Assembly (NCBI GenBank): GCA_900316975.1
Contig: ONFA01000010.1
Coordinates: forward strand, 1-59,244
Origin: an uncultured Prevotellaceae bacterium
GTDB lineage: Bacteria; Bacteroidota; Bacteroidia; Bacteroidales; Bacteroidaceae
DNA length: 59,244 bases
Reading direction: 5' to 3'
The position numbers and the translations under genes were made by a program. The notes beneath the pieces were generated by a model. That model was not told where the DNA came from, searched no databases, and saw only the letters and a list, made by a program, of their open reading frames with translations. Shown piece by piece: positions 15,561 through 23,634 of this stretch. Every line of letters begins with the position of its first letter. The stretch's first letter is position 1.

Positions 15561-17117
15561 TTAGTTCGTCCGTGTTCCCGTCAATTGACCAGAGGTAGTG
15601 AGTCTACCACCATAGCTGTGCTTTTCTTTCAGGATATAGTGCCATCCACTATATACATCCTGACCACTCCAATCCATCGTGGCTTGGGTGGCACTCGTAT
15701 GGTTCAGTGTCAAGGTGTAAGCCCAATTTGATGTATGTGATCCCTCACTATCCGTTTCGGTTGACGAACCACTGATGGTGATAATCACACCTGTACGAGT
15801 CTCCTCAATCTTGACCTTACTACTACCCGCCAATTCCGAGAAATCACCGCCACCAGAAATCTTCACGCCGCCAGATTCTGGAAATTCGATGGTCATCGAA
15901 ACATTTTCACTATAAGTTCCATCCTCTGTATCATTGACCGTCAACGTACCTGAGAAATTCCATGTGGTTCCCCACCAACCAATCACATCGTCTTCGTTAT
16001 CTTCATCATCATCGTCATCTCCATCCTCGTCATCGTCGTCATCATCTCCATCACCCCACTCATCCTCATCGTCATCGTCGTCATCATCATCGCCCCATTC
16101 ATCTTCATCGTCATCATCATCGTCTTCATCCCACCATTCTTCGTCATCTTCATCAGGAACATCCTGCGTCTCATTGAGAACGGAGGCAGCAGCCACCACC
16201 TTATCACAGAATTTCTGGGCAGCCTGCTTACCTGTATTGACAAGTTCTTCTTTTTTCTTCTCGTACTCTTCACTGTCCGTCGCTATCCGCCAAGTGGCTT
16301 TTGCCATCCAAGTTCCAATCGTGACATCATCATCGTCCACTTTCTTTATACCACATATATACTTCTGGAACTTTTCTCCAACCGCTGACTCTACTGCCGA
16401 CTGGAAATAATCTTGCACATATTCCCTTCTGCCTATTTCATCATCTGCATAGAGATTATACTTCATCAAAGGAATCGCCACCTTGGTCCATGCAGCACAT
16501 AGTGTCTTTGCTGCCGTACCTACTGGCCCCATCTTACCTAACACAGCATCCATACCATCAATGCCATCGCTTATTTCGTCCAACATATCGAAGAACGGCT
16601 TTTTCAAAGCATCATTTTCGCCCCTTGTCGACATCTTCGTTTTCTTGCGTAGAGGTACAGTCATTCCATAGTCAATCTTGTTGTTCTTCCAGTCAACCTT
16701 GCATGACGACAGCGTCGAGAACCCGTCATCATCGCTGGCAACCAGCGCCTCCTCCGGGAAGTCCTTGCCCGAAGTGGGATTGTAGTTCATAAAGAAGATG
16801 TTGTGTTCCGTCACCACTGCCACGACATCATTTCCCTTGTCGTTATTCATGTATTGAAAAACTGTATAGTTGGGATGATTCGGGTCAACAACCTGTGCAA
16901 ACATATTGTCTTCCCACTCTGCCAATAGTCGAGGAACAGAATAATCCATATCGTCAGTACCCACCAGTACGGAGATTTTCATCTCCACCTCCTTAGGTTC
17001 AACGGGCTCGTCAGACTTCTGACCACCACCTTTACTGTCACCATCATCGCCACTACATGCAGCGAATGCCAATGCCATCATGAACGTGGCAAAAAAGAGA
17101 TAGAATTTTCTCATCAT
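15561..17117 (-). CDS. Lipoprotein with a polyaspartate/glutamate linker
   Basis: The 518-residue protein starts with a lipoprotein signal (FAACSGDD, Cys 21). Residues about 40-310 form an N-terminal domain of no family I recognise. Residues about 321-377 are almost only Asp and Glu, with imperfect tandem units of the form DEDEWGDDDDDD. Residues about 380-518 look like a beta-rich lipocalin-like domain starting WWGTTWNFSGTLTV. The acidic linker could bind calcium or space the two domains from the membrane. The encoding DNA (15985-16155) is a slippage-prone array of TCATCG/TCATCC words. It probably shares a transcript with the BspA-like gene downstream. Confidence 0.75.
   Translation of the reverse strand: MMRKFYLFFATFMMALAFAACSGDDGDSKGGGQKSDEPVEPKEVEMKISVLVGTDDMDYSVPRLLAEWEDNMFAQVVDPNHPNYTVFQYMNNDKGNDVVAVVTEHNIFFMNYNPTSGKDFPEEALVASDDDGFSTLSSCKVDWKNNKIDYGMTVPLRKKTKMSTRGENDALKKPFFDMLDEISDGIDGMDAVLGKMGPVGTAAKTLCAAWTKVAIPLMKYNLYADDEIGRREYVQDYFQSAVESAVGEKFQKYICGIKKVDDDDVTIGTWMAKATWRIATDSEEYEKKKEELVNTGKQAAQKFCDKVVAAASVLNETQDVPDEDDEEWWDEDDDDDDEDEWGDDDDDDDDEDEWGDGDDDDDDEDGDDDDDEDNEDDVIGWWGTTWNFSGTLTVNDTEDGTYSENVSMTIEFPESGGVKISGGGDFSELAGSSKVKIEETRTGVIITISGSSTETDSEGSHTSNWAYTLTLNHTSATQATMDWSGQDVYSGWHYILKEKHSYGGRLTTSGQLTGTRTN
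15985..16155 (-). repeat. Low-complexity acidic-codon array
   Basis: Imperfect tandem repeats of GAT/GAC/GAA codons encode the Asp/Glu-rich linker of the lipoprotein at 15561-17117. Roughly four related units are each punctuated by a Trp-containing EW(W/G)D step. Length variation between strains is expected. Confidence 0.8.
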
Positions 17118-17266
17118 TGATAATATTAACGTGAATACTGTTTGTGATTACTATTTTTGCAAATATATGACAAAAAACGCCACTTCTCCAAGAGAAATAG
17201 CGAATTTATTGGCAAGTCATTCGTTTTTTAACACTTTCGTCTCCTTTTAAAGGGCAGATTTTCAAT

Positions 17267-18538
17267 TTATTCCTCAAATCGTTCTCCCCACAACTGTTTC
17301 ATGCGCTCATGCAACTTATTCTCCGATGGATTCTCCTGCGGATGCCAGAAACGGGCATCAGTGGCACCATCGGGCAGGAACTGCTGTTCTACAAAGTGGT
17401 CTTTGTAGTCATGGGCATACTTGTAGTCCTTGCCATACCCCAGCTGCGACATGAGTTTGGTGGGCGCATTACGTAAATGAAGCGGAACGGGCAAATTGCC
17501 AGTCTCGCCCACATACTGCAAGGCAGAATTAATCGCGTTATAAGCAGAGTTACTCTTGGGTGAAGTGGCAAGATAGACAGTTGCTTCCGCAAGGGGAATA
17601 CGGCCTTCAGGCATACCAATCTTCGACACCGTATCAAAAGCAGCATTCGCCAACAGCAATGCGTTAGGATTCGCCAAACCAATGTCCTCACTCGCAGAAA
17701 TCACCAGACGACGGGCAATGAAAATCGGGTCTTCACCACCCTCAATCATACGAGCCAAATAATAGATGGCAGCATCAGGGTCACTTCCTCGAATGCTCTT
17801 GATGAAGGCAGAAATGATGTCGTAATGCATCTCTCCATCCTTGTCATACGCGAGTGGATTCTGCTGAAGCGTCTCTGTCACGATTTTATCGTTAATGACT
17901 GAAGATGATTCAGTTACCAATTCAAGGATATTCAAGAACTTTCGTGCATCACCACCACTGTAACGCATCATGGCAGTCGTTTCCTGCACGTCAATCTTTT
18001 TCTCTTTCAGGAACACATCCGTCGTCAACGCATGGTCAAGCAAACTCAACAAATCCTCCTTTTCCAGACTCTTCAGCACATACACCTGACAACGGCTCAA
18101 AAGAGGACGGATGACCTCGAACGAAGGGTTCTCCGTCGTGGCACCAATCAGCGTGACAATACCCTGCTCTACAGCCCCCAAGAGACTGTCCTGTTGCGAC
18201 TTCGAGAAGCGATGAATCTCGTCAATGAACAAGATAGGTGACACCCCACCTCGCACATTGCCGAAAAACGACGAGGCCTTCGCCTTTTCAATCACCTCAC
18301 GCACATCCTTCACGCCCGACGTCACTGCACTCAGCGTGAAGAACGGCACATCCAACGTCTTGGCGATGATATTCGCCAACGTCGTTTTCCCCACACCAGG
18401 AGGTCCCCACAGGATGAACGAGGAAATGCGTTTCTGTTCAATCATGCGGCGAATCACAGCCCCCTCACCCACGAGGTGCTTCTGTCCTATATAATCGTCC
18501 AACGTCTGCGGACGCAATCTCTCTGCTAATGGCTGCAT
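17267..18538 (-). CDS. rarA: Replication-associated recombination protein A (RarA/MgsA), AAA ATPase
   Basis: RarA is a clamp-loader-like AAA+ ATPase that acts at stalled replication forks. The start at 18538 gives MQPLAERLRPQTLDDYIGQKHL, the family N terminus. The 37 extra residues of the longer ORF would cross the promoter. Visible are Walker A GPPGVGKT (45-52), Walker B LFIDEIHRF (about 103-111), and the C-terminal MgsA domain with RRLVISASEDIGLANP and YGKDYKYAHDYKDHF. The 423-residue length is normal. A -7-like box CAAAGGTA is at 18569-18576. It appears monocistronic. Confidence 0.95.
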   Translation of the reverse strand: MQPLAERLRPQTLDDYIGQKHLVGEGAVIRRMIEQKRISSFILWGPPGVGKTTLANIIAKTLDVPFFTLSAVTSGVKDVREVIEKAKASSFFGNVRGGVSPILFIDEIHRFSKSQQDSLLGAVEQGIVTLIGATTENPSFEVIRPLLSRCQVYVLKSLEKEDLLSLLDHALTTDVFLKEKKIDVQETTAMMRYSGGDARKFLNILELVTESSSVINDKIVTETLQQNPLAYDKDGEMHYDIISAFIKSIRGSDPDAAIYYLARMIEGGEDPIFIARRLVISASEDIGLANPNALLLANAAFDTVSKIGMPEGRIPLAEATVYLATSPKSNSAYNAINSALQYVGETGNLPVPLHLRNAPTKLMSQLGYGKDYKYAHDYKDHFVEQQFLPDGATDARFWHPQENPSENKLHERMKQLWGERFEE

Positions 18539-18739
18539 AGCGAAAATGATGCTTTTTACAATCAGTGACAAAGGTACGCCTTTTCGTTCGATAACGCAAC
18601 AAAAAAGCAAGAAAAGATAATTAGGCTGCATCATACAGTCCGATACCAACTCTTTTTACACATTTCCAAGAGCATCCAAACACCAACATAACAATTTCAA
18701 GCCAAGGGATGCTCCATTTCAAACTTAAATGAAAAAATA

Positions 18740-18780
18740 TTTGGTGGTTGCAAAAGAAATATTTACCTTTGCACCACCAA
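18740..18780 (+). promoter_or_regulatory. Promoter of the secreted-protease operon inside an inverted repeat
   Basis: TTTG (18740-18743) and TACCTTTG (18764-18771) are 20 bp apart, 29 bases before the ATG at 18800. The same region is an inverted repeat: TTGGTGGTTGCAAA (18741-18754) against TTTGCACCACCAA (18768-18780), differing by one deleted base. The promoter boxes overlap both arms, so a dimeric repressor could occlude them, or the 5' mRNA could start within the right arm. Confidence 0.7.
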
Positions 18781-18799
18781 CCATTAAGAACTTTTCATA

Positions 18800-20479
18800 A
18801 TGAAAAAATTAGCGTTTTTTACTATCCTAACCCTATCTATGTGCACGAATGTACATGCACAAAACTCTCATGTAGTGAATGTGAACGATGCTCTGGATGC
18901 CGCAGTCGGTTTCCTGCCCTTGCGTCGTGGCGGCGAAAATAAGAAGCCAGAACTGGCGCATGTGGAGAAGGACTCACAGAACGACCATCCTTACTACTAT
19001 ATCTTCAACCGAGGAGGCGAACAGGGATTCATCATCGTGAGTGCTGATAGCCGTACGAAGAAGATTCTTGCCTACTCCAACGAAGGACATTTCGACATTG
19101 AGAGTCTTGCACCCGAAATGAAGGCGTGGTTAGGTGGCTATACGGAGGCGCTGAGCGACTTGTCCATGACACCAGACTCGCTGCTGGCGCAACTGAATGA
19201 AGGTCCGCTGAAGAGGGCAGTACACGATGATGCGGGATTGGCTCCCGAAGTGAAACCGCTGCTGGGCAATATCTGCTATGCGCAGACGTTCCCCTATAAT
19301 GCCAAGTGCCCCAACAAAAGTCTGACTGGATGTGTCGCTACTGGTGCAGCACAAATCATGCGCTTTTACGAGTTTCCCAAACAGCCATCAGGCAAGTCAC
19401 ACAGTTATGAAAACGAGGGAGAGACGGTGAGCAGTTCTTTCACCACTACTTACGACTGGAATAACATGCTGCCCACCTACAGCAAGACTGGAGGGGACGA
19501 AAAGGAAAATGCTGCTATCAGCCAACTGATGTTCGATGTCGGTGTTGCCTGCAACATGGACTATTCGCCATCGGGTTCGAGTGCAAGCCGCATCGACCTG
19601 GCACAGGCTTTAGTAGAGTATTTTGGCTATGGGAACAACATGGTGAATTTCCGTCGCGACGCTTTCACTCCCGAAGACTTCGTCTATTATCTGAAGAAGG
19701 AATTGAGCGAAGGAAGACCCGTGCTGATGGGTGGTACTGACGAGGAGGATTTCGGTCACTGCTTCGTGTGCGATGGTTATGACACTAACGGATTGTTCCA
19801 TTTCAATTGGGGGTGGAACGGAACAAGTAATGGATATTTTGAAATCACGAACCTCTCGCCTGTCCGTCCGGGTAGCCGCACTGGTGCGGTGGCGAACTAT
19901 AACGAGAATGTCACCTTCATCGGTGGCATTCAGCCTCCATCGGCAAACAACGAGAAAGTGAGTGTGTTGAGCATGAAAGGTCTGGAGGCTGCCCCCAGCG
20001 GCAAGAAAGGTGGGCGAGTAAGGGTGAAGGTGGAACGTGTGAGTAACTGTACCATCGGCAATTTCACGGGCAATTTGGGCGTGGCGCTCTACAAGGACGG
20101 CGAGATGGTAAAGACGCTAGAGGTGACTGATGCATCGCTCACTCCCACACGTTCTTATCGCGAACTTGAGTTCACCCCCATCTTGCCCAGCAACCTGTCG
20201 GGTGACGACTACCAACTGGTGATGGTGAGCAAGGCTAACAGCGACAGCAAGTGGCGTCCCATCCTCACTGCTGGAGTGGGCTGCATCAACCTCGAGGTGA
20301 AGGGCGACAACGTGACTCTGAAGCCTAACAGTTTTGACCACTATGTTGATCTCGGTAACCTCACAGCCACATCGAATGCGGCTCTTGGTAAGAAGGACAA
20401 GAAAAGCAAGAAAGACAACGGAAAGAGCGTTACCAACGGTCTGGGAGATGTGGATGCCAATGACTTTTACGGGAATTAG
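18800..20479 (+). CDS. C10 family (streptopain/interpain-like) cysteine protease
   Basis: Exported 559-residue protein. The signal peptide is about 1-20. A propeptide with the Spi-type phrase QGFIIVSADSRTKKILAYSNEG (about 75-96) runs to about 150. The peptidase C10 domain follows, with catalytic Cys178 in TGCVATGAAQIM and His320 in EDFGHCFVCDGYD, then the NWGWNG turn (336-341). The long C-terminal part (about 375-559) is beta-rich and ends in a Lys-rich tail (KKDKKSKKDNGKS). Relatives cleave host proteins such as complement and are self-activated. It is the first gene of a unit with a caspase-like gene 42 bases downstream, and the stop codon abuts a copy of the CAGCCCATG hairpin repeat. Confidence 0.9.
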   Translation: MKKLAFFTILTLSMCTNVHAQNSHVVNVNDALDAAVGFLPLRRGGENKKPELAHVEKDSQNDHPYYYIFNRGGEQGFIIVSADSRTKKILAYSNEGHFDIESLAPEMKAWLGGYTEALSDLSMTPDSLLAQLNEGPLKRAVHDDAGLAPEVKPLLGNICYAQTFPYNAKCPNKSLTGCVATGAAQIMRFYEFPKQPSGKSHSYENEGETVSSSFTTTYDWNNMLPTYSKTGGDEKENAAISQLMFDVGVACNMDYSPSGSSASRIDLAQALVEYFGYGNNMVNFRRDAFTPEDFVYYLKKELSEGRPVLMGGTDEEDFGHCFVCDGYDTNGLFHFNWGWNGTSNGYFEITNLSPVRPGSRTGAVANYNENVTFIGGIQPPSANNEKVSVLSMKGLEAAPSGKKGGRVRVKVERVSNCTIGNFTGNLGVALYKDGEMVKTLEVTDASLTPTRSYRELEFTPILPSNLSGDDYQLVMVSKANSDSKWRPILTAGVGCINLEVKGDNVTLKPNSFDHYVDLGNLTATSNAALGKKDKKSKKDNGKSVTNGLGDVDANDFYGN

Positions 20480-20504
20480 CCAGTCCATGCGCTTGGCGAT
20501 TTTC
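20480..20504 (+). repeat. CAGCCCATGCGCTGGGCG hairpin repeat, copy 2
   Basis: CCAGTCCATGCGCTTGGCGA followed by TTTTC. It begins one base after the stop codon of the C10 protease gene, in the intercistronic space before the caspase-like gene. Confidence 0.7.
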
Positions 20505-20521
20505 ATACTAAAACCTTAACA

Positions 20522-21820
20522 ATGATGAAACGATTAGCACTCATCTTCACCCTGCTACAGGCATCGTTTAGCATGCAGGGACAGACTTTTTACGAATTGC
20601 AATTCACCCACCCAGTCGATGGAAAGAAATATTTAGGCTTGATGACCTATTTCAGCGACGAGCGCTGCAAGATGCGTATTGTCAGAGCTGACGAAGGCAC
20701 CAAGGGCAAGGTGTGGGAATCGGACTATCTGAAAGCGGCCGAGCCGGTGACAACAGAAAACCAGTTAGGCATCATGTACTACAGACCTAAAGATGCGCGT
20801 TCAATGCCCACATTATTCTGGGTGTGGCGCGACTTCCGCGGTGAGGACATGAAGCCTGAGCCACAGGTATTTTACGATATGACGGATGCAAAGAGTTACT
20901 TCAATGCCACAAGTTTCAAGGAGAAGCAACTGTCGGAACTTTCAACCACCTTTCTGGAGAGGTTCTACAAACCGACTGATGCTGAATATAAGAACTTGCT
21001 TGCCGCAGCCAAGAAGGCTGGTGCACAGAACCAGACGGAGGTGGTGAGTAGAGGTGCCGACACCCCTACCCTCCGACTGCTGATGGTGGCGAACACAGAG
21101 GTGGATGACATCGGCATCGCCTGTCAACAAGACATCAAGAACGTGACAAACGAGTTCCGTAACATTGCCCGTGTGCTGGAAATCCCCTATGAGCAGACCA
21201 TCGTGAGCGAGAACGACTTTGGCAAGGCGAATGTGGCAAAGGCCATCGAAAATTTCAAGCCTGGCAAGCAAGACATCGCAGTGTTCATTTATTCGGGACA
21301 CGGTTTCCGCTTCCAAGACCAGAAGGACTACTTCCCCTGCATTGACCTCTCGCCGACTGCATACGACAAGGCTGTGGAGAACTACACCACAATGACTGAC
21401 GTTTACAAGGCTTTCACCGATAAGGGTGCTCGCCTCAGCATCGTGCTGAGTGACTGCTGCAACACGAAAGTGGGTTACGAAACGCCTACCGCTGTCAGCA
21501 TGAACTCTCTCTTCTCACGTGCATCACACAGTCTCGACACCGACAAGTTGCGTAACCTTTTCCTTGGACAAGGCGGCAACGTGTGGGCTACAGCTGCCAG
21601 CCCTGGAGAGGCATCATGGTGCAGTGTGAAGGGCGGGTTCTTCCTGCTCAGTTTCATCGAGAGCCTCCGCTACCAAATCAGCACACTCACCCAAGAGAAG
21701 CCTTCGTGGGAGTCGCTCATCAACCTGGCTATCGACGAGGCTCGCAAAAAGACCAACGCGAATGGTGTGCCACAAGAACAAAACGGCATGAAACAAGTGA
21801 GAACAAAAAGTATCCAATAA
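20522..21820 (+). CDS. Exported caspase-like (C14) cysteine protease
   Basis: The 432-residue protein has a signal peptide (about 1-21). Residues about 22-175 form an N-terminal domain I cannot assign. The caspase-fold domain begins near 183 (LRLLMVANTEVDDIG) and carries the catalytic His in YSGHGFRF (H260) and Cys in LSDCCN (C312 or C313). Caspase-like enzymes cleave after Arg/Lys or Asp, and the specificity is not readable here. Being exported and co-transcribed with the C10 protease suggests an envelope or extracellular proteolytic function, perhaps processing its neighbour. The next gene starts 12 bases downstream. ATG alternatives are at 20522 and 20525. Confidence 0.85.
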   Translation: MMKRLALIFTLLQASFSMQGQTFYELQFTHPVDGKKYLGLMTYFSDERCKMRIVRADEGTKGKVWESDYLKAAEPVTTENQLGIMYYRPKDARSMPTLFWVWRDFRGEDMKPEPQVFYDMTDAKSYFNATSFKEKQLSELSTTFLERFYKPTDAEYKNLLAAAKKAGAQNQTEVVSRGADTPTLRLLMVANTEVDDIGIACQQDIKNVTNEFRNIARVLEIPYEQTIVSENDFGKANVAKAIENFKPGKQDIAVFIYSGHGFRFQDQKDYFPCIDLSPTAYDKAVENYTTMTDVYKAFTDKGARLSIVLSDCCNTKVGYETPTAVSMNSLFSRASHSLDTDKLRNLFLGQGGNVWATAASPGEASWCSVKGGFFLLSFIESLRYQISTLTQEKPSWESLINLAIDEARKKTNANGVPQEQNGMKQVRTKSIQ

Positions 21821-21832
21821 AGTATTTTGACC

Positions 21833-22528
21833 ATGAAACAGTTACGCTATATCATCCTAATGTTCACGCTCTGTACCCTCACGGCTGTACAGGCTCAGAA
21901 CAGTATCCCTTCCTCCTCCCAACGCTATGTTCCCCAAGCGATTGACCTCGGGTTGCCCAGTGGCACCCTATGGGCTGACCGCAATATGGCTGTGAACGAC
22001 AAAGCATCGGATTTCGGAGACTACTACAGTTGGGGCAGCACCGTCTCATCGCAAGATGCCCCACTGTCACAATCCTCATGGAGGGGCTACAAGTATGGCA
22101 ACGGACCTAAAGCATTGACCAAATACTGCACCGACAGCACTTTCGGGAAAAAGGACGGAAAAGTAAAACTCGAACCAGACGACGATGCAGCGTCCTCTTA
22201 TGCCCAAACCCACAAGGTGCCTTTCTGGGACGCTAAATGGCACATTCCCACTGCTGATGAATTTGCCGAACTGATAGAGAAATGCAAATGGACTTGGACA
22301 TCAGGTGGTTATCAGGTGACAGGTCCTAACGGTAAATCTATTTTCTTGCCAGCCGCAGGAATGGAGGGGCGTCCCCTTCTGGGCATGGGAAATTATTGGA
22401 CATCTACACTTTGCGACGACTTCCCTTGTTATGCCTATGCCGTCATTTTTGACGATGAATTCATTGCATGGAATAACGCCAGTCGTTTCTCAGGTTACTC
22501 GATACGACCTGTCAGAAGTAAGAAATAA
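21833..22528 (+). CDS. Exported FISUMP/DUF1566-like protein
   Basis: The 231-residue protein has a signal peptide (about 1-22). The mature domain begins IDLGLPSGTLWADRNMAV and contains GDYYSWG, AKWHIPTADEFAELIEKCKW, LPAAGMEG, YWTST and SGYSIRPVR. These are the hallmarks of the FISUMP/DUF1566 domain found in many Bacteroidota surface or lipoproteins. No catalytic site is visible, so it is probably a binding or structural module. I start at the ATG at 21833 because the longer reading starts at TTG. It is the last gene of the protease unit. The gene at 22581 is convergent, with a 52-base gap and no clear terminator. Confidence 0.8.
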   Translation: MKQLRYIILMFTLCTLTAVQAQNSIPSSSQRYVPQAIDLGLPSGTLWADRNMAVNDKASDFGDYYSWGSTVSSQDAPLSQSSWRGYKYGNGPKALTKYCTDSTFGKKDGKVKLEPDDDAASSYAQTHKVPFWDAKWHIPTADEFAELIEKCKWTWTSGGYQVTGPNGKSIFLPAAGMEGRPLLGMGNYWTSTLCDDFPCYAYAVIFDDEFIAWNNASRFSGYSIRPVRSKK

Positions 22529-22580
22529 AGACATAATCACTAGTCTTATGTTATATCTTGTTTGCAAAGTTAATCATTCC

Positions 22581-23318
22581 CTACACGACTTTTCTTTCTG
22601 GCATTTGTTGTATCACCTCACCTAACAACAGCTTCCCATTAGCATGTTTGTTACGTTTGACACCATCACTTCCCCATGTGCCCCATTGTTTGAAAAAGAA
22701 TGCCGCACCTTGTTGTTCCACTTGTCGTTTGATGTTAATGACCCATTCTGGTTGCATCGGTCTTGCCTTTGGCCCACTCTCACCACCCACAATAATCCAG
22801 TCAACACCCTCCAGATTCATTTCGCCCAAATCTTCAATCAACGGCTCACATGACAAGAATTTTACCGTTGCATCTAATTTTCTCAAATGGTCAATTCTGT
22901 CTTTGGACAACTGGCACTCAACCGTCACCCCCAACCACACATTCCGAGGTATAAGTCGTGTCCTGAAATACTCTTCCATCCGCTCTGCTCTTTTCGTCAA
23001 AATCTGATACCGATGCTGTGGAGTTCTCACGATGGTATTCATGATTTTATCCACAAAATCAAACGGAACATCTTCATGGAAAATGTCACTCATCGAACAG
23101 ACAAAGATATTATGCGGCTTCTGCCATTGCATAGGCTCCTCCAAATCATCTTCATGCAAGGTCAAGCCAAATCCATTACGATACTTTTCCAAACCCATCG
23201 CCTTCAATCGTCTCGCCATCACCTCCGCATAACAGTGAGCACAGCCTGTTGATTTCTTGGTACACCCTGTAATCGGATTCCAAGTTTTGTCCGTCCATTC
23301 TATCTTTGTTGTTCTCAT
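22581..23318 (-). CDS. DUF5131 / phage Gp37-Gp68 family protein, radical-SAM-like
   Basis: The 245-residue protein begins KIEWTDKTWNPITGCTKKSTGCAHCYAE, the characteristic three-cysteine start of the Gp37/Gp68 (DUF5131) family. The spacing C-x7-C-x2-C differs from a classical CxxxCxxC but probably binds an iron-sulfur cluster. Later motifs include FVCSMSDIFHEDVP, ILTKRAERM, NVWLGVTVE, FLSCEPLI and WIIVGGESGPKARPM. Family members normally pair with a three-Cys-motif partner protein (TcmP). Here a fragment matching the end of such a partner precedes it with an ATGA overlap (23315-23318). The biochemical function of the pair is unknown, although defence or mobile-element association is common. 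Confidence 0.85.
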   Translation of the reverse strand: MRTTKIEWTDKTWNPITGCTKKSTGCAHCYAEVMARRLKAMGLEKYRNGFGLTLHEDDLEEPMQWQKPHNIFVCSMSDIFHEDVPFDFVDKIMNTIVRTPQHRYQILTKRAERMEEYFRTRLIPRNVWLGVTVECQLSKDRIDHLRKLDATVKFLSCEPLIEDLGEMNLEGVDWIIVGGESGPKARPMQPEWVINIKRQVEQQGAAFFFKQWGTWGSDGVKRNKHANGKLLLGEVIQQMPERKVV

Positions 23319-23569
23319 TTCGATTGCTTTTTATTGATGATTTGACTTGCTATTTTGATTGCCGTAGAATTGTTCGAAGCACAGGCAAAATGAAAGATGG
23401 GCGTTTTCCTGCTATTGTACAAAACAAGGGGCTTCTCTGTCACATGCTCAAATATTGTTTTCAACTGTTCAATATACAACTCTGCTATCTTCTCAAACTT
23501 CCCACCAAAGACAATGCCTTCGTCTTGGCTTAAAACAGTTCGAAATGAGTCTGAAAACATCTTTTTCAA
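23315..23569 (-). pseudogene. C-terminal remnant of three-Cys-motif partner protein (TcmP)
   Basis: The 84-residue ORF contains AELYIEQLKTIFEHVTEKPLVLYNSRKTPIFHFACASNN in pieces: YIEQLKTIF (about 32-40), LYNSRKTPIFHF (about 50-61) and CASNNSTAIKIASQI (about 63-77). This resembles the last quarter of TcmP proteins, which are usually near 300 residues. The first codon is TTG with an ATG at residue 4. Only 65 bases separate it from the res gene, so the N-terminal three quarters are missing. It still overlaps the DUF5131 start, consistent with an originally intact coupled pair. A stand-alone functional domain is possible but less likely. Confidence 0.65.
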
Positions 23570-23634
23570 ATGTTTCCCCTTTTATTGATGTTGTGTCTAT
23601 TTCCATTTATATTTAATTATTTTCTATTTATTAT

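Noticed and set aside
15934..16410. Serine-rich plus-strand frame
   Set aside because: It is only the complement of the Asp/Glu codon array in the lipoprotein gene.
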